A stretch of 64,000 nucleotides of DNA. Origin: Arenicola marina (taxonomy: Eukaryota > Annelida > Polychaeta > Arenicolidae). The stretch spans positions 3,602,318 through 3,666,317 of the forward strand of contig OZ025265.1 of the NCBI GenBank assembly GCA_964019135.1. The letters are read 5' to 3'. How positions within the stretch are numbered: the stretch's first letter is position 1; each line of letters opens with the position of its first letter. This document shows, piece after piece, positions 14,601 through 24,322 of the stretch. Position numbers and translations under genes: made by a program. A model generated the notes under the pieces. The model ran no database searches and was not told where the DNA came from. It saw only the letters and a list, made by a program, of their open reading frames with translations.

Positions 14601-16941
14601 CTGGATACACTCTCGCCCCTGGATACCCTCTCGCCCCTGGATACCATCTCGCCCCTGGATACCCTCTCCCCCCTGGATACCCTCTCCCCCCTGGACACCC
14701 TTTCGCCCCTGGATACCCTCTCCCCCCTGGATACCCTCTCCCCCCTGGATACCCTCTCCCCCCTGGATACCCTCTCCCCCCTGGATACCGTCTCGCCCCT
14801 GGATACCCTCTCCCCCCTGGATACCCTCTCGCCTCTGGATACCCTCTCTCCCCTGGATACCCTCTCGCCCCTGGATACCCTCTCGCCCCTGGATACCCTC
14901 TCCCCCCTGGATACCCTCTCGCCCCTGGATACCCTCTCTCATCTGGATACCCTCTCCCCCCTGGATACCCTCTCGACCCTGGATACCCTCTCTCCCCATG
15001 GATACCCTCTCGCCCCTGGATACCCTCTCTCCCCTGGATACCCTCTCCCCCCTGGATACCCTCTCTCCCCCTTGGATACCCTCTCGCCCCTGGATACCAT
15101 CTCGCCCCTGGATACCCTCTCCCCCCTGGATACCCTCTCGCCCTTGGATACCCTCTCCCCCCTGGACACCCTTTCGCCCCTGGATACCCTCTCCCCCTGG
15201 ATACCCTCTCCCCCCTGGATACCCTCTCCCCCCTGGATACCCTCTCGCCCCTGGATACACTCTCGCCCCTGGATACCCTCTCGCCCTTGGATACCCTCTC
15301 CCCCCTGGACCCCTATTCGCCCCTGGATACCCTCTCCCCCCTGGATACCCTCTCGCCCCTGGATACCCTCTCCCCCCTGGATACCCTCTCGCCCCTGGAT
15401 ACCCTCTCGCCCCTGGATACCCTCTCGCCCCTGGATACCCTCTCGCCCTTGGATGCCCTCACCACCCTGGACACCCTTTCGCCCTTGGATTCCCTCTCGC
15501 CCCTGGATACACTCTCGCCCCTGGATACCCTCTCGCCCCTGGATACCATCTCGCCCCTGGATACCCTCTCCCCCCTGGATACCCTCTCCCCCCTGGACAC
15601 CCTTTCGCCCCTGGATACCCTCTCCCCCCTGGATACCCTCTCCCGCCTGGATACCCTCTCCCCTCTGGATACCCTCTCCCCCCTGGATACCGTCTCGCCC
15701 CTGGATACCCTCTCCCCCCTGGATACCCTCTCGCCTCTGGATACCCTCTCTCCCCTGGATACCCTCTCGCCCCTGGATACCCTCTCGCCCCTGGATACCC
15801 TCTCCCCCCTGGATACCCTCTCGCCCCTGGATACCCTCCCCCCCCTGGATACCCTCTTGCCCCTGGATACCCTCTCGCAACTGGATACCCTCTCGCCCCT
15901 GGATACCCTCTCCCCCCTGGATACCCTCTCCCCCATGGATACCATCTCCCCCCTGGACACCCTCTCCCCCCTGGATACCCTCTCCCCCCTGGATACCCTC
16001 TCCCCCCTGGATACCGTCTCGCCCCTGGATACCCTCTCCCCCCTGGATACCCTCTCGCCTCTGGATACCCTCTCTCCCCTGGATACCCTCTCGCCCCTGG
16101 ATACCCTCTCGCCCCTGGATACCCTCTCCCCCCTGGATACCCTCTCGCCCCTGGATACCCTCCCCCCCCCTGGATACCCTCTCGCCCCTGGATACCCTCT
16201 CGCAACTGGATACCCTCTCGCCCCTGGATACCCTCTCCCCCCTGGATACCCTCTCCCCCATGGATACCATCTCCCCCCTGGACACCCTCTCGCCCCTGGA
16301 CACCCTCTCCCCCCTGGATACCCTCTCCCCCCTGGATACCCTCTCCCCCCTGGATACCGTCTCGCCCCTGGATACCCTCTCCCCCCTGGATACCCTCTCG
16401 CCTCTGGATACCCTCTCTCCCCTGGATACCCTCTCGCCCCTGGATACCCTCTCGCCCCTGGATACCCTCTCCCCCCTGGATACCCTCTCGCCCCTGGATA
16501 CCCTCCCCCCCCCTGGATACCCTCTCGCCCCTGGATACCCTCTCGCAACTGGATACCCTCTCGCCCCTGGATACCCTCTCCCCCCTGGATACCCTCTCCC
16601 CCCTGGATACCGTCTCGCCCCTGGATACCCTCTCCCCCCTGGATACCCTCTCGCCCCTGGATACCCTCTCGCCCCTGGATACCCTCTCGCCCCTGGATAC
16701 CCTCTCGCCCCTGGATACCCTCTCCCCCCTGGATACCCTCTCGCCCCTGGATACCCTCCCCCCCCCTGGATACCCTCTCGCCCCTGGATACCCTCTCGCA
16801 ACTGGATACCCTCTCGCCCCTGGATACCCTCTCCCCCCTGGATACCCTCTCCCCCATGGATACCAGCTCCCCCCTGGACACCCTCTCGCCCCTGGACACC
16901 CTCTCGCCCCTGGATACCCTCTTCCCCTGGTTACCCTCTAG
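11650..16941. repeat. Right part of the 18-bp array with a different block structure
   Basis: Different variants dominate here (GGACAC, GGATAA, CCCATGGATA, CTTGGATTCC). A marked block starting with CTTGGATGCCCTC at 14,546 recurs at 15,448 (offset 902). Near the right edge a block containing CGCAACTGG recurs at 15,876, 16,201, 16,544 and 16,797. The last units before the edge include GGATACCAGC and are somewhat degenerate. The 2190-bp blocks of the left part do not continue here, so the two parts amplified separately. Confidence 0.75.
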
Positions 16942-17255
16942 CCCCTATCCATATCGTCGCCGTTTTTATACATCATGGCACAATACCCTTTCAATAACAC
17001 CCTTTGTAATCACAGTTCATTATCGCAAGAAACGATAAGCAAAAACACGGACGAAGCAACAAGCGAATTGCTTCAACAGCGAGCGAAGTGAAACGAGGCA
17101 TAAATAATTGCAGCTCAGCGTTATGCGCTCGTTGGCTGGTGAAGTGTGCCGAGTATCAGGTGAAAGGGGGCAAAAACATCCCCCCCCGGGCTTCATTGAT
17201 TGCAGCGCCACACACCCTCGGCGTGCAACTAATGGTGAGGATTCAGGGAGGCCAG
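16942..17255. other. Unique spacer between two arrays
   Basis: About 310 bp of non-repetitive sequence separates the 18-bp array from the 20-bp array. It holds no recognisable gene. It carries short AT-rich words (CGTTTTTATACATCATGG), a C-run near 17,181 and two short opposed open frames of no known similarity. The G-rich strand changes from minus to plus across this spacer. Confidence 0.7.
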
Positions 17256-18040
17256 TCCCCGGTAACGGGTGGCGAGTTCCCGGTAACGGTGGCGAGTCTC
17301 CGGTAACGGTGGCGAGTCTCCGGTAACGGTGGCGAGTGCCCGGTAACGGTGGCGAGTCTCCGGTAACGGTGGCGAGTCTCCGGTAACGGTGGCGAGTGCC
17401 CGGTAACGGTGGCGAGTCTCCGGTAACGGTGGCGAGTCTCCGGTAACGGTGGCGAGTGCCCGGTAACGGTGGCGAGTCTCCGGTAACGGTGGCGAGTGCC
17501 CGGTAACGGTGGCGAGTGCACGGTAACGGTGGCGAGTGCCCGGTAACGGTGGCGAGTGCACGGTAACGGTGGCGAGTTCCCGGTAACGGTGGCGAGTCTC
17601 CGGTAACGGTGGCGAGTGCCCGGTAACGGTGGCGAGTGCACGGTAACGGTGGCGAGTGCCCGGTAACGGTGGCGAGTGCCCGGTAACGGTGGCGAGTGCA
17701 CGGTAACGGTGGCGAGTGCCCGGTAACGGTGGCGAGTGCACGGTAACGGTGGCGAGTTCCCGGTAACGGTGGCGAGTCTCCGGTAACGGTGGCGAGTGCC
17801 CGGTAACGGTGGCGAGTGCCCGGTAACGGTGGCGAGTGCCCGGTAACGGTGGCGAGTGCCCGGTAACAGGCGAGTGCCCGGTAACAGTGGCGAGTGCCCG
17901 GTAACGGTGGCGAGTGCCCGGTAACGGTGGCGAGTGCCCGGTAACGGTGGCGAGTGCCCGGTAACGGTGGCGAGTGCCCGGTAACGGTGGCGAGTGCCCG
18001 GTAACGGTGGCGAGTGCCCGGTAACGGTGGCGAGTGCCCG
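17256..18040. repeat. 20-bp minisatellite
   Basis: About 39 units of CGGTAACGGTGGCGAGTGCC. The position after GAGT varies among GCC, CTC, GCA and TCC, and the variants sit in semi-regular order in the left half (TCTC, TCTC, TGCC). The last roughly ten units are nearly uniform GCC. One shortened unit occurs near 17,868 (GTAACAGG). A 20-bp period rotates through three frames, giving the 20-residue pattern read on the minus strand between 17,229 and 17,741. Confidence 0.97.
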
Positions 18041-18186
18041 CGTTAGTCAGGCGTCATGTGAAGCGTCTTTGCCGCTCGCTCGAGACGGAAACATGTTCAG
18101 GGGAAGCGACAAAGGGAAGGAGAAAAAACAGCTCGGCGCGGAGTCTGTTTCCGGCGGTCGTGTGGAGATTTATGGTAGATGCCCGA
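18041..18186. other. Short unique spacer between arrays
   Basis: About 145 bp of non-repetitive, purine-rich sequence including GGGAAGGAGAAAAAACAGC. Its last bases, GAGACTGGGAAGTGAGCGGC, grade into the following 17-bp array. No gene is visible. Confidence 0.6.
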
Positions 18187-20591
18187 GACTGGGAAGTGAG
18201 CGGCACTGGGAAGTGAGCGGATCTGGGAAGTGAGGGGGATTGGGAAGTGAGGGGAACTAGGAAGTGAGCGGGTCTGGGAAGTGAGCGGGATTGGGAAGTG
18301 AGCGGCACTGGGAAGCGAGCGGCACTGGGAAGCGAGCGGGACTGGGAAGTGAGCGGGACTGGGAAGTGAGCGGGACTGGGAAGCGACCGGGTCTGGGAAG
18401 TGAGCGGATCTGGGAAGTGAGCGGGATTGGGAAGTGAGCGGCACTGGGAAGTGAGCGGCACTGGGAAGCGAGCGGGACTGGGAAGTGAGCGGGACTGGGA
18501 AGTGAGCGGGACTGGGAAGCGAGCGGGTCTGGGAAGTGAGCGGCACTGGGAAGTGAGCGGGACTGGGAAGTGAGCGGGTCTGGGAAGTGAGCGGGTCTGG
18601 GAAGTGAGCGGGTCTGGGAAGTGAGCGGGTCTGGGAAGTGAGCGGGTCTGGGAAGTGAGCGGGACTGGGAAGCGAGCGGGACTGGGAAGTGAGCGGGACT
18701 GGGAAGTAAGGGGGTCTGGGAAGTGAGCGGGTCTGGAAAGTGAGCGGGATTGGGAAGTGAGCGGCACTGGGAAGTGAGCGGCACTGGGAAGTGAGCGGGA
18801 CTGGGAAGTGAGCGGGACTGGGAAGTGAGCGGGACTGGAAGTGAGCGGGACTGGGAAGTGAGCGGCACTGGGAAGTGAGCGGGTCTGGGAAGTGAGCGGG
18901 ACTGGGAAGTGAGGGGGTCTGGGAAGTGAGCGGGACTGGGAAGTGAGCGGGTCTGGGAAGTGAGCGGGACTGGGAAGTAAGCAGGACTGGGAAGTGAGCG
19001 GGACTGGGAAGTGGGGGGTCTGGGAAGTGAGCGGGACTGGGAGGTGAGCGGGACTGGGAAGTGAGCGGGTCTGGGAAGTGAGCGGGTCTGGGAAGTGAGC
19101 GGGTAGTGAGCGGGTCTGGGAAGTGAGCGGGTCTGGGAAGCGAGCGGGTCTGGGAAGTGAGCGGCACTGGGAAGTGAGCGGATCTGGGAAGTGAGGTGGA
19201 TTGGGAAGTGAGGGGAAATGGGAAGTGAGCGGGTCTGGGAAGTGAGCGGGACTGGGAAGTGAACGGATCTGAGAAGTGAGCGGGATTGGGAAGTGAGCGG
19301 TACTGGGAAGTGAGCGGCACTGGGAAGTGAGCGGGACTGGGAAGTGAGCGGGACTGGGAAGTGAGCGGGACTGGGAAGCAAGCGGGACTGGGAAGTGAGC
19401 GGGACTGGGAAGTGAGGGGGTCTGGGAAGTGAGCGGGACTGGGAAGCAAGCGGGACTGGGAAGTGACCGGGACTGGGAAGTGAGGGGGTCTGGGAAGTGA
19501 GGGGGACTTTGAAGTGAGCGGGACTGGGAAGTAAGCGGGAATGGGAAGTGAGCGGGACTGGGAAGTAAGCGGTACTGGGAAGTGGGCGGGACTGGGAAGT
19601 GAGCGGGACTGGGAAGTGAGCGGGTCTGGGAAGTGAGCGGGACTGGGAAGTAAGCGGGACTGGGAAGTGAGCGGGACTGGGAAATGAGCGGGTCTGGGAA
19701 GTGAGCGGGTCTGGGAAGTGAGCGGGACTGGGAAGTGAGAGGGTCTGGGAAGTGAGCGGGTCTGGGAAGTGAGCGGGTCTGGGAAGTGAGCGGGTCTGAG
19801 AAGTGAGCGGGCCTGGGAAGTGAGCGGGTCTGGGAAGTGAGCGGGATTGGGAAGTGAGGGGGACTGGGAAGTGAGCGGGTCTGGGAAGTGAGCGGGACTG
19901 GGAAGTAAGCGGGAATGAGAAGTGAGCGGGACTGGGAAGTGAGCGGGATTGGGAAGTGAGGGGGTCTGGAAAGTGAGCGGGACTGGGAAGTGAGCGGGAC
20001 TGGGAAGTGAGCGGGACTGGGAAGTGAGCGGGTCTGGGAAGTGAGCGGGACTGGGAAGTGAGCGGGACCGGGAAGTGAGCGGGTCTGGGAAGTGAGCGGG
20101 AATGGGAAGTGAGCGGGACTGGGACGTGAGCGGGTCTGGGAAGTGAGGGGGACTGGGAAGTGAGCGGGACTGGGAAGTGAGCGGGACTGGGAAATAAGCG
20201 GGAATGGGAAGTGAGCGGGACTGGGAAGTAAGCGGTACTGGGAAGTGAGCGGGTCTGGGAAGTGAGCGGGACTGGGAAGTGAGCGGGACTGGGAAGTGAG
20301 CGGGACTGGGAAGTAAGCGGGAATGGGAAGTGAGCGGGACTGGGAAGTAAGCGGTACTGGAAAGTGAGCGGGTCTGGGAAGTGAGCGGGACTGGGAAGTG
20401 AGCGGGACTGGGAAGTAAGCGGTACTGGGAAGTGAGCGGGTCTGGGAAGTGAGCGGGACTGGGAAGTGAGCGGGACTGGGAAGTATGCGGGAATGGGAAG
20501 TGAGCGGGACTGGGAAGTGAGCGGGACTGGGCAGTAAGCGGGATTGGGAAGTGAGCGGGACTGGGAAGTAAGCGGGACTGGGAAGTGAGAG
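18187..20591. repeat. 17-bp minisatellite
   Basis: About 140 units of ACTGGGAAGTGAGCGGG. The first three bases alternate among ACT, TCT, ATT, CACT and AAT, and GTGAGC alternates with GCGAGC, GTAAGC and GTGAGG. A few units lost or gained one or two bases (for example near 18,837 and 19,012). Subtype strings recur locally, such as GGGAATGGGAAGTGAGC followed by GTAAGCGGTACTGG near 19,540, 20,205, 20,320 and 20,400, which indicates block duplication. Confidence 0.97.
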
Positions 20592-20838
20592 GATTTGCAG
20601 CTTTGTTATGGTTTAATTAATACGATTTGCCTCGCGGCATTTGCGCACGAGACGAGCCCATCCCTTCATTTGAGATGCTAGACCCTCCCAAGAATTCCAG
20701 TTATATTTCGCAGACGGACGGATTCCAACCGGCAAAAGTATTTTTTAGTTACAATAAGGCATAATATAGGTATTACCGAATGGCGTATTCATCAGTAAAT
20801 GTGAAGTTAATGGCCTTGATCAGTAAGGCTACATAAGT
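20592..20838. other. Unique AT-richer spacer
   Basis: About 250 bp between the 17-bp and the following 18-bp array, noticeably more AT-rich than its neighbours. It contains GTTTAATTAATACG and an ATTTTTTAGTTACAATAAGG stretch. No open frame or RNA gene is visible. Confidence 0.5.
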
Positions 20839-21216
20839 CAGTTATCCCACATTGGTCAGTTAGCTCACATTGGTGAATTAGCCCACATTGGTCATTTGGC
20901 CCACATTGGTCATTTAGCCCACATTGGTCAGTTAGCCCACATTGGTCAGTTAGCCCACATTGGTCAGTTAGCCCACATTGGTCAGTTAGTGTCCGTTATC
21001 CCACATTGGTCAGCTAGCCCACATTGTCAGTTAGCCCACATTGGTCATTTAGTTAACATTGGTCAGTTAGCCCACATTGGTCATTTAGCCCACATTGGTC
21101 AGTTAGTGTCCGTTATCCCACATTGGTCAGCTAGCCCACATTGTCAGTTAGCCCACATTGGTCATTTAGATAACATTGGTCAGTTAGCCCAAACTGGTCA
21201 GTTAGCTTACACTGGT
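20839..21216. repeat. 18-bp minisatellite with an internal duplicated block
   Basis: About 21 units of CAGTTAGCCCACATTGGT, with CATTTAG variants. A block containing CAGTTAGTGTCCGTTATCCC followed by a 17-bp unit (ACATTGTCAG) occurs twice, near 20,984 and near 21,096. The array therefore carries a higher-order duplication of about 110 bp. Although also 18 bp long, its unit is unrelated to the giant array at the left. Confidence 0.95.
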
Positions 21217-22049
21217 CCCCCGAGCACGTGTCGCCGGCTGACTGCCCAGGGCGGCGGGTCTCCCTGGGACACCCATTTGAGTGGCCAAACACGGCGCCCG
21301 CGACTCACGCCATAGACAGCCATGATGCCTGGAAACATCAATGCGGCCCATGCTGAGCCCTCGTTACTAGGTAAACAGTGGACCCTTTGGGGTGGGCACC
21401 CCGCCATGCCATGGCTCTCCCTGCCACCCACCCTACATCCACTCGACATCGCCGTTTCCATAGTGACATCGGGAACACCACCTTCATATCCATATTTATC
21501 CCTTGTCACTGATATATATATCTATATATAGAGAGAGAGAGGCGAGAAGTGTTAGACACGAGCCATCAAGTGTGTCACAATGACTCGCCAGGGTCTGTTT
21601 GCTGGAGCTCTAGGCCGAAAAAACTGCATCAGCAAGTCAAGGGTAAGGGAGTCTGTCCAGTGCTGGAAGTAGATCTGGCCGAACCACGTGGGAGGGGCAC
21701 TCGATTGACTTGGTTCCGACAGATTGTCGGATGTCCAAGCAAATTGTGAAGCACGTGCTTTACACATGTCATTGTGGAGCACCCACCATTTCCTATCGCG
21801 TTCAATACAAAGCAATATTCACCGCTACATGTAACACGGAGTCAAAGCTCTATGATACCTGCAGTATGATGTCAAGAGGAATTATATATGGAACGAACAC
21901 TCATACAATTTAATAACTTGACTTGGGGTAACCAAGGACTTCTATTTTAATGGCCTGTTATTTCCACGTAGTCTTACATCTGACTATTTCACTGTCCAGT
22001 ATCTGTACAGTGCAAGTAAACAGGTCCATTCAGTGAGTGCACAAGTCAC
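21217..22049. other. Unannotated intergenic stretch
   Basis: No gene, exon or element recognised. The proximal 150 bp is GC-rich. A short mixed microsatellite (TA then GA units) lies at 21,508-21,541. Several short open frames are present but have no family features. Confidence 0.4.
21508..21541. repeat. TA/GA compound microsatellite
   Basis: ATATATATATCTATATATAG is followed directly by GAGAGAGAGAGA: a simple compound microsatellite of about 34 bp. Confidence 0.85.
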
Positions 22050-22069
22050 TAATTGATGGGAGTCTCCGA

Positions 22070-22222
22070 GAAGCGAAGGGGGGCAATTGGATCCTTACCC
22101 TGCGCCAAATCCACGTATTTGCATATATCGGATTCGAACCACGCACCTGCCGCCCGGGTTTGCCTAAGCAGAGCCAACTGGACAGTTATATAGTGGCATA
22201 CGCAACCTACTCGGCCACGTGA
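22070..22222 (-). mobile_element. tRNA-derived SINE head, probable, minus strand
   Basis: Read on the minus strand, CGTGGCCGAGTAGGT (22,205-22,219) resembles a pol III A box of Ser/Leu type, and GGTTCGAATCC (22,130-22,140) is a perfect B box. The two lie 77 nt apart, longer than in a normal Ser tRNA, and the intervening part does not fold as a proper anticodon arm, so this is not a functional tRNA. The extent of the tail beyond the B box is uncertain. The A box abuts the 65-bp array directly. Confidence 0.45.
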
Positions 22223-22498
22223 TGGGATGGGGGGGGGCGGGGGTGGAGAAGGATATGTATGTGTGTGTATCTGGCAGGTGGCGGGTGGTGGGTGGGGGGG
22301 GGCGGGGGTGGAGAAGGATATGTATGTGTGTGTATCTGGCAGGTGGCGGGTGGCGGGTGGGGGGGGGCGGGGGTGGAGAAGGATATGTATGTGTGTGTAT
22401 CTGGCAGGTGGCGGGTGGCGGGTGGGGGGGGGCGGGGCTGGAGAAGGATATGTATGTGTGTGTATCTGGCAGGTGGCGGGTGGCGGGTGGGGGTGGCG
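22223..22498. repeat. 65-bp minisatellite, about four copies
   Basis: GGATATGTATGTGTGTGTAT occurs at 22,251, 22,316, 22,381 and 22,446, an exact 65-bp period. Each unit also holds a long G-run (GGGTGGGGGGGGCGGGGGTG). Copies differ by only a few bases. The opposed Pro-rich and Gly-rich open frames here come from the repeat. Confidence 0.96.
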
Positions 22499-23175
22499 TG
22501 ATGATGGGACAAGGTCATTGTCATTGCATCCATGGTGACAAAAGGAAAGCCATTAAACTACGGCAACACAATGGACGGGGATAACATGTTGCCTCCTGAA
22601 TGAATCACTCGACATTAGGGCTACTGTATGAAACGTGCTCCGTGGGAGTGCTGTACAGAAGGGCGCCGACCGCTGGACGTTAGTGCGCCCGCGATTATCT
22701 ACCTAGGTTTCATGCGCAAATTATGCAATGGAATGACGACGCTGATGCGGTAAACCACTGGTGCTCTCTTCACAGTCCCCGCGCATGGCGTCCATGCAGG
22801 GCGTGGCACAAACAGGTCTACCCTTAGGCACTTTCGTCAGCATAAAACAAAGTAGGCTTGCTCTATCATGGCAAAAACAAGGGTGTGTATAATGGGGATT
22901 TATGGCAGCTTGCCAGCTTTCTCACCTAACCCCAGTGAGAAAACGCGCTTATCAATATAGAACAACTGAAAACACTCCGGCTCATCGCAGAATAAGAGAT
23001 TAAAAAACATCAATGGCGGTCACATTATTTATGCGCCAGTCACGACTGGGATCAAAAATACAACACGCGTGCTATATTTATGGTTTCACTGCCGCTTCTA
23101 CATTCATGCCAATAACCATGAGCGCTGGTAATTCACTTGTATTTTGGCATTTTCTTCTGCGATATCAGCACTACC
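22499..23175. other. Unannotated flank upstream of the LINE
   Basis: About 680 bp with no recognisable gene or repeat. The last bases carry the left copy of the LINE target-site duplication. Confidence 0.4.
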
Positions 23176-23188
23176 ACAAGGCAATGCC
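23176..23188. repeat. Left target-site duplication of the L1/Tx1-like LINE
   Basis: ACAAGGCAATGCC, identical to 28,727-28,739 just after the A-rich tail. A 13-bp duplication with an A-rich 3' end is the normal signature of target-primed reverse transcription. Confidence 0.9.
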
Positions 23189-23455
23189 GGTCGGTCGATT
23201 GTCCGTTGCGTGACGATGGTCGGGTGATTTTGAGCGCAGGACTAAGAGAGGTCACAGTGTAGCGCAGAGACAATCATATGCACATATATTGGACGGAAAT
23301 GATCGTGAACGATCATAGAACCGGGTGAGGTGAAGATTTGGTAGAAAATATATATGGATTGAGCCAAATTCAAGGAAGATTGAAGGAAATTTGCAAGAGC
23401 CCACACCAGCATGAATGCCGGTTGTGGCATGAAGGACTAAGGGGCAGTATCAAAA

Positions 23456-24322
23456 GTGATGGGCAAAACTAAAAAACGGCGTCACAGCAGCGGGACCCCC
23501 AAAAAACCGGAGGACAAGAAACAAAGAAAGATTAACGACTGCTACCAGGATATGGCAACTCTCGGAGTGAGGAACCAAGAAGACGACACGCCTGATGACA
23601 TGAAGCCAATGATACAGGAGATATTGGACCGGGTAGCCTGCCTTTCAGAGATAAAGACAACAATGCAGGCAATGAAAGAACAGCTGCAAAACCTAACAGA
23701 AATTTCGGAGTATAACAGTAAACGGGTGGATGAGCTGGAAAAGGAAAATGCTTCACTGAAAGACAGGATTTCGGCGTTGGAAAAGAACGATGTGACAGCA
23801 CGTCTAGATAGTCAAAACGTAATATCCGGAAAGTTGAAGAAGGATATTTTGGCGCTCGAGGCGTACGGGAGACGGGAAAATTTAGTTTTCCATGGCGTGC
23901 CAGAGTACGGTGAAGGGGAAAATTGTGCACAAGTCATTTACGAACTGATGACAAATAAACTGGATATAGAACATGCTGCTGATACAAGATTCCAAAGATG
24001 CCACAGGCTCGGTGCTAGACCGACAACACAAGCAACCAGAACCCACCCAAGGCCGATCATCGTCCGTTTTGCATACTTTCCAGACAGACAAGACGTGTGG
24101 AGGAAGAAGAAAATGCTACGAGGGACCAAGCTGTTCATCAACGAGGATTTGCCGAAGGCATTTCAAGACGAACGCCGACGGCTGCTGCCAGTGATGAAGG
24201 CGGCGCGGCAGGACGGTAAGCGGGCTAATCTCATCGAGAACAAGCTCATCATCGACGGGAAGTTGTTCTTCGTCGAGACAGTATCCTCCTTGCCGGACAA
24301 TTGGTTGAAAGACTTTCGCTGA
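23456..24322 (+). CDS. LINE ORF1 protein, RNA-binding chaperone type, intact
   Basis: A 288-residue open frame. Residues 3-25 are strongly basic. About 55-135 form a predicted coiled coil rich in Leu, Glu and Lys heptads. YGRRENLVFHGVPE at 137-150 opens the RRM-like domain typical of L1-type ORF1 proteins, continuing to FAYFPDRQDVWRKKK near 205-219. About 220-275 (GTKLFINEDLP, then KAARQDGKRANL and IDGKLFF) is the C-terminal domain. In this family ORF1p trimerises through the coiled coil and coats the element RNA. The start at 23,456 is the first of two adjacent Met codons; 23,459 is equally possible. The frame has no stop although the partner ORF2 is broken, so this protein could still be made if transcribed. 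Confidence 0.88.
   Translation: MMGKTKKRRHSSGTPKKPEDKKQRKINDCYQDMATLGVRNQEDDTPDDMKPMIQEILDRVACLSEIKTTMQAMKEQLQNLTEISEYNSKRVDELEKENASLKDRISALEKNDVTARLDSQNVISGKLKKDILALEAYGRRENLVFHGVPEYGEGENCAQVIYELMTNKLDIEHAADTRFQRCHRLGARPTTQATRTHPRPIIVRFAYFPDRQDVWRKKKMLRGTKLFINEDLPKAFQDERRRLLPVMKAARQDGKRANLIENKLIIDGKLFFVETVSSLPDNWLKDFR

Larger units (their letters stand above)
1..16941. repeat. Giant 18-bp minisatellite array, open at the left edge
   Basis: The plus strand repeats CTGGATACCCTCTCGCCC without interruption, about 940 units. Variants swap G/C/T in the CTCTCGCC part, CCC/TTC after GATA, and occasional GGATAC to GGACAC. Because 18 is a multiple of three and the unit lacks stops in most phases, all six frames stay open for hundreds of codons: SPLDTL, PWIPSR and PGYPLA on plus; GERVSR, GARGYP and GREGIQ on minus. 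There is no codon-use signal, domain or splice structure, so I read this as satellite DNA. The array already runs at base 1, so its true length is larger. It ends at about 16,941 in CTCTAGCCCC, followed by unique sequence. Confidence 0.97.

Noticed and set aside
12811-17038. Open frames of 1376, 1178 and 816 codons on plus across the 18-bp array
   Set aside because: Every frame is open because the unit length is a multiple of three and lacks stops. Variation is not codon-structured and there is no domain.
17229-19449. Long minus-strand open frames over the 20-bp and 17-bp arrays
   Set aside because: Periodic peptides of 20 and 17 residues that mirror the DNA period; no start context or domain.
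17256-21216. CRISPR-like regular repeats
   Set aside because: Units are directly adjacent with no unique spacers, and the context is eukaryotic.
22207-22584. Pro/Ala-rich minus and Gly-rich plus open frames
   Set aside because: They lie in the 65-bp array and the adjoining G-runs.
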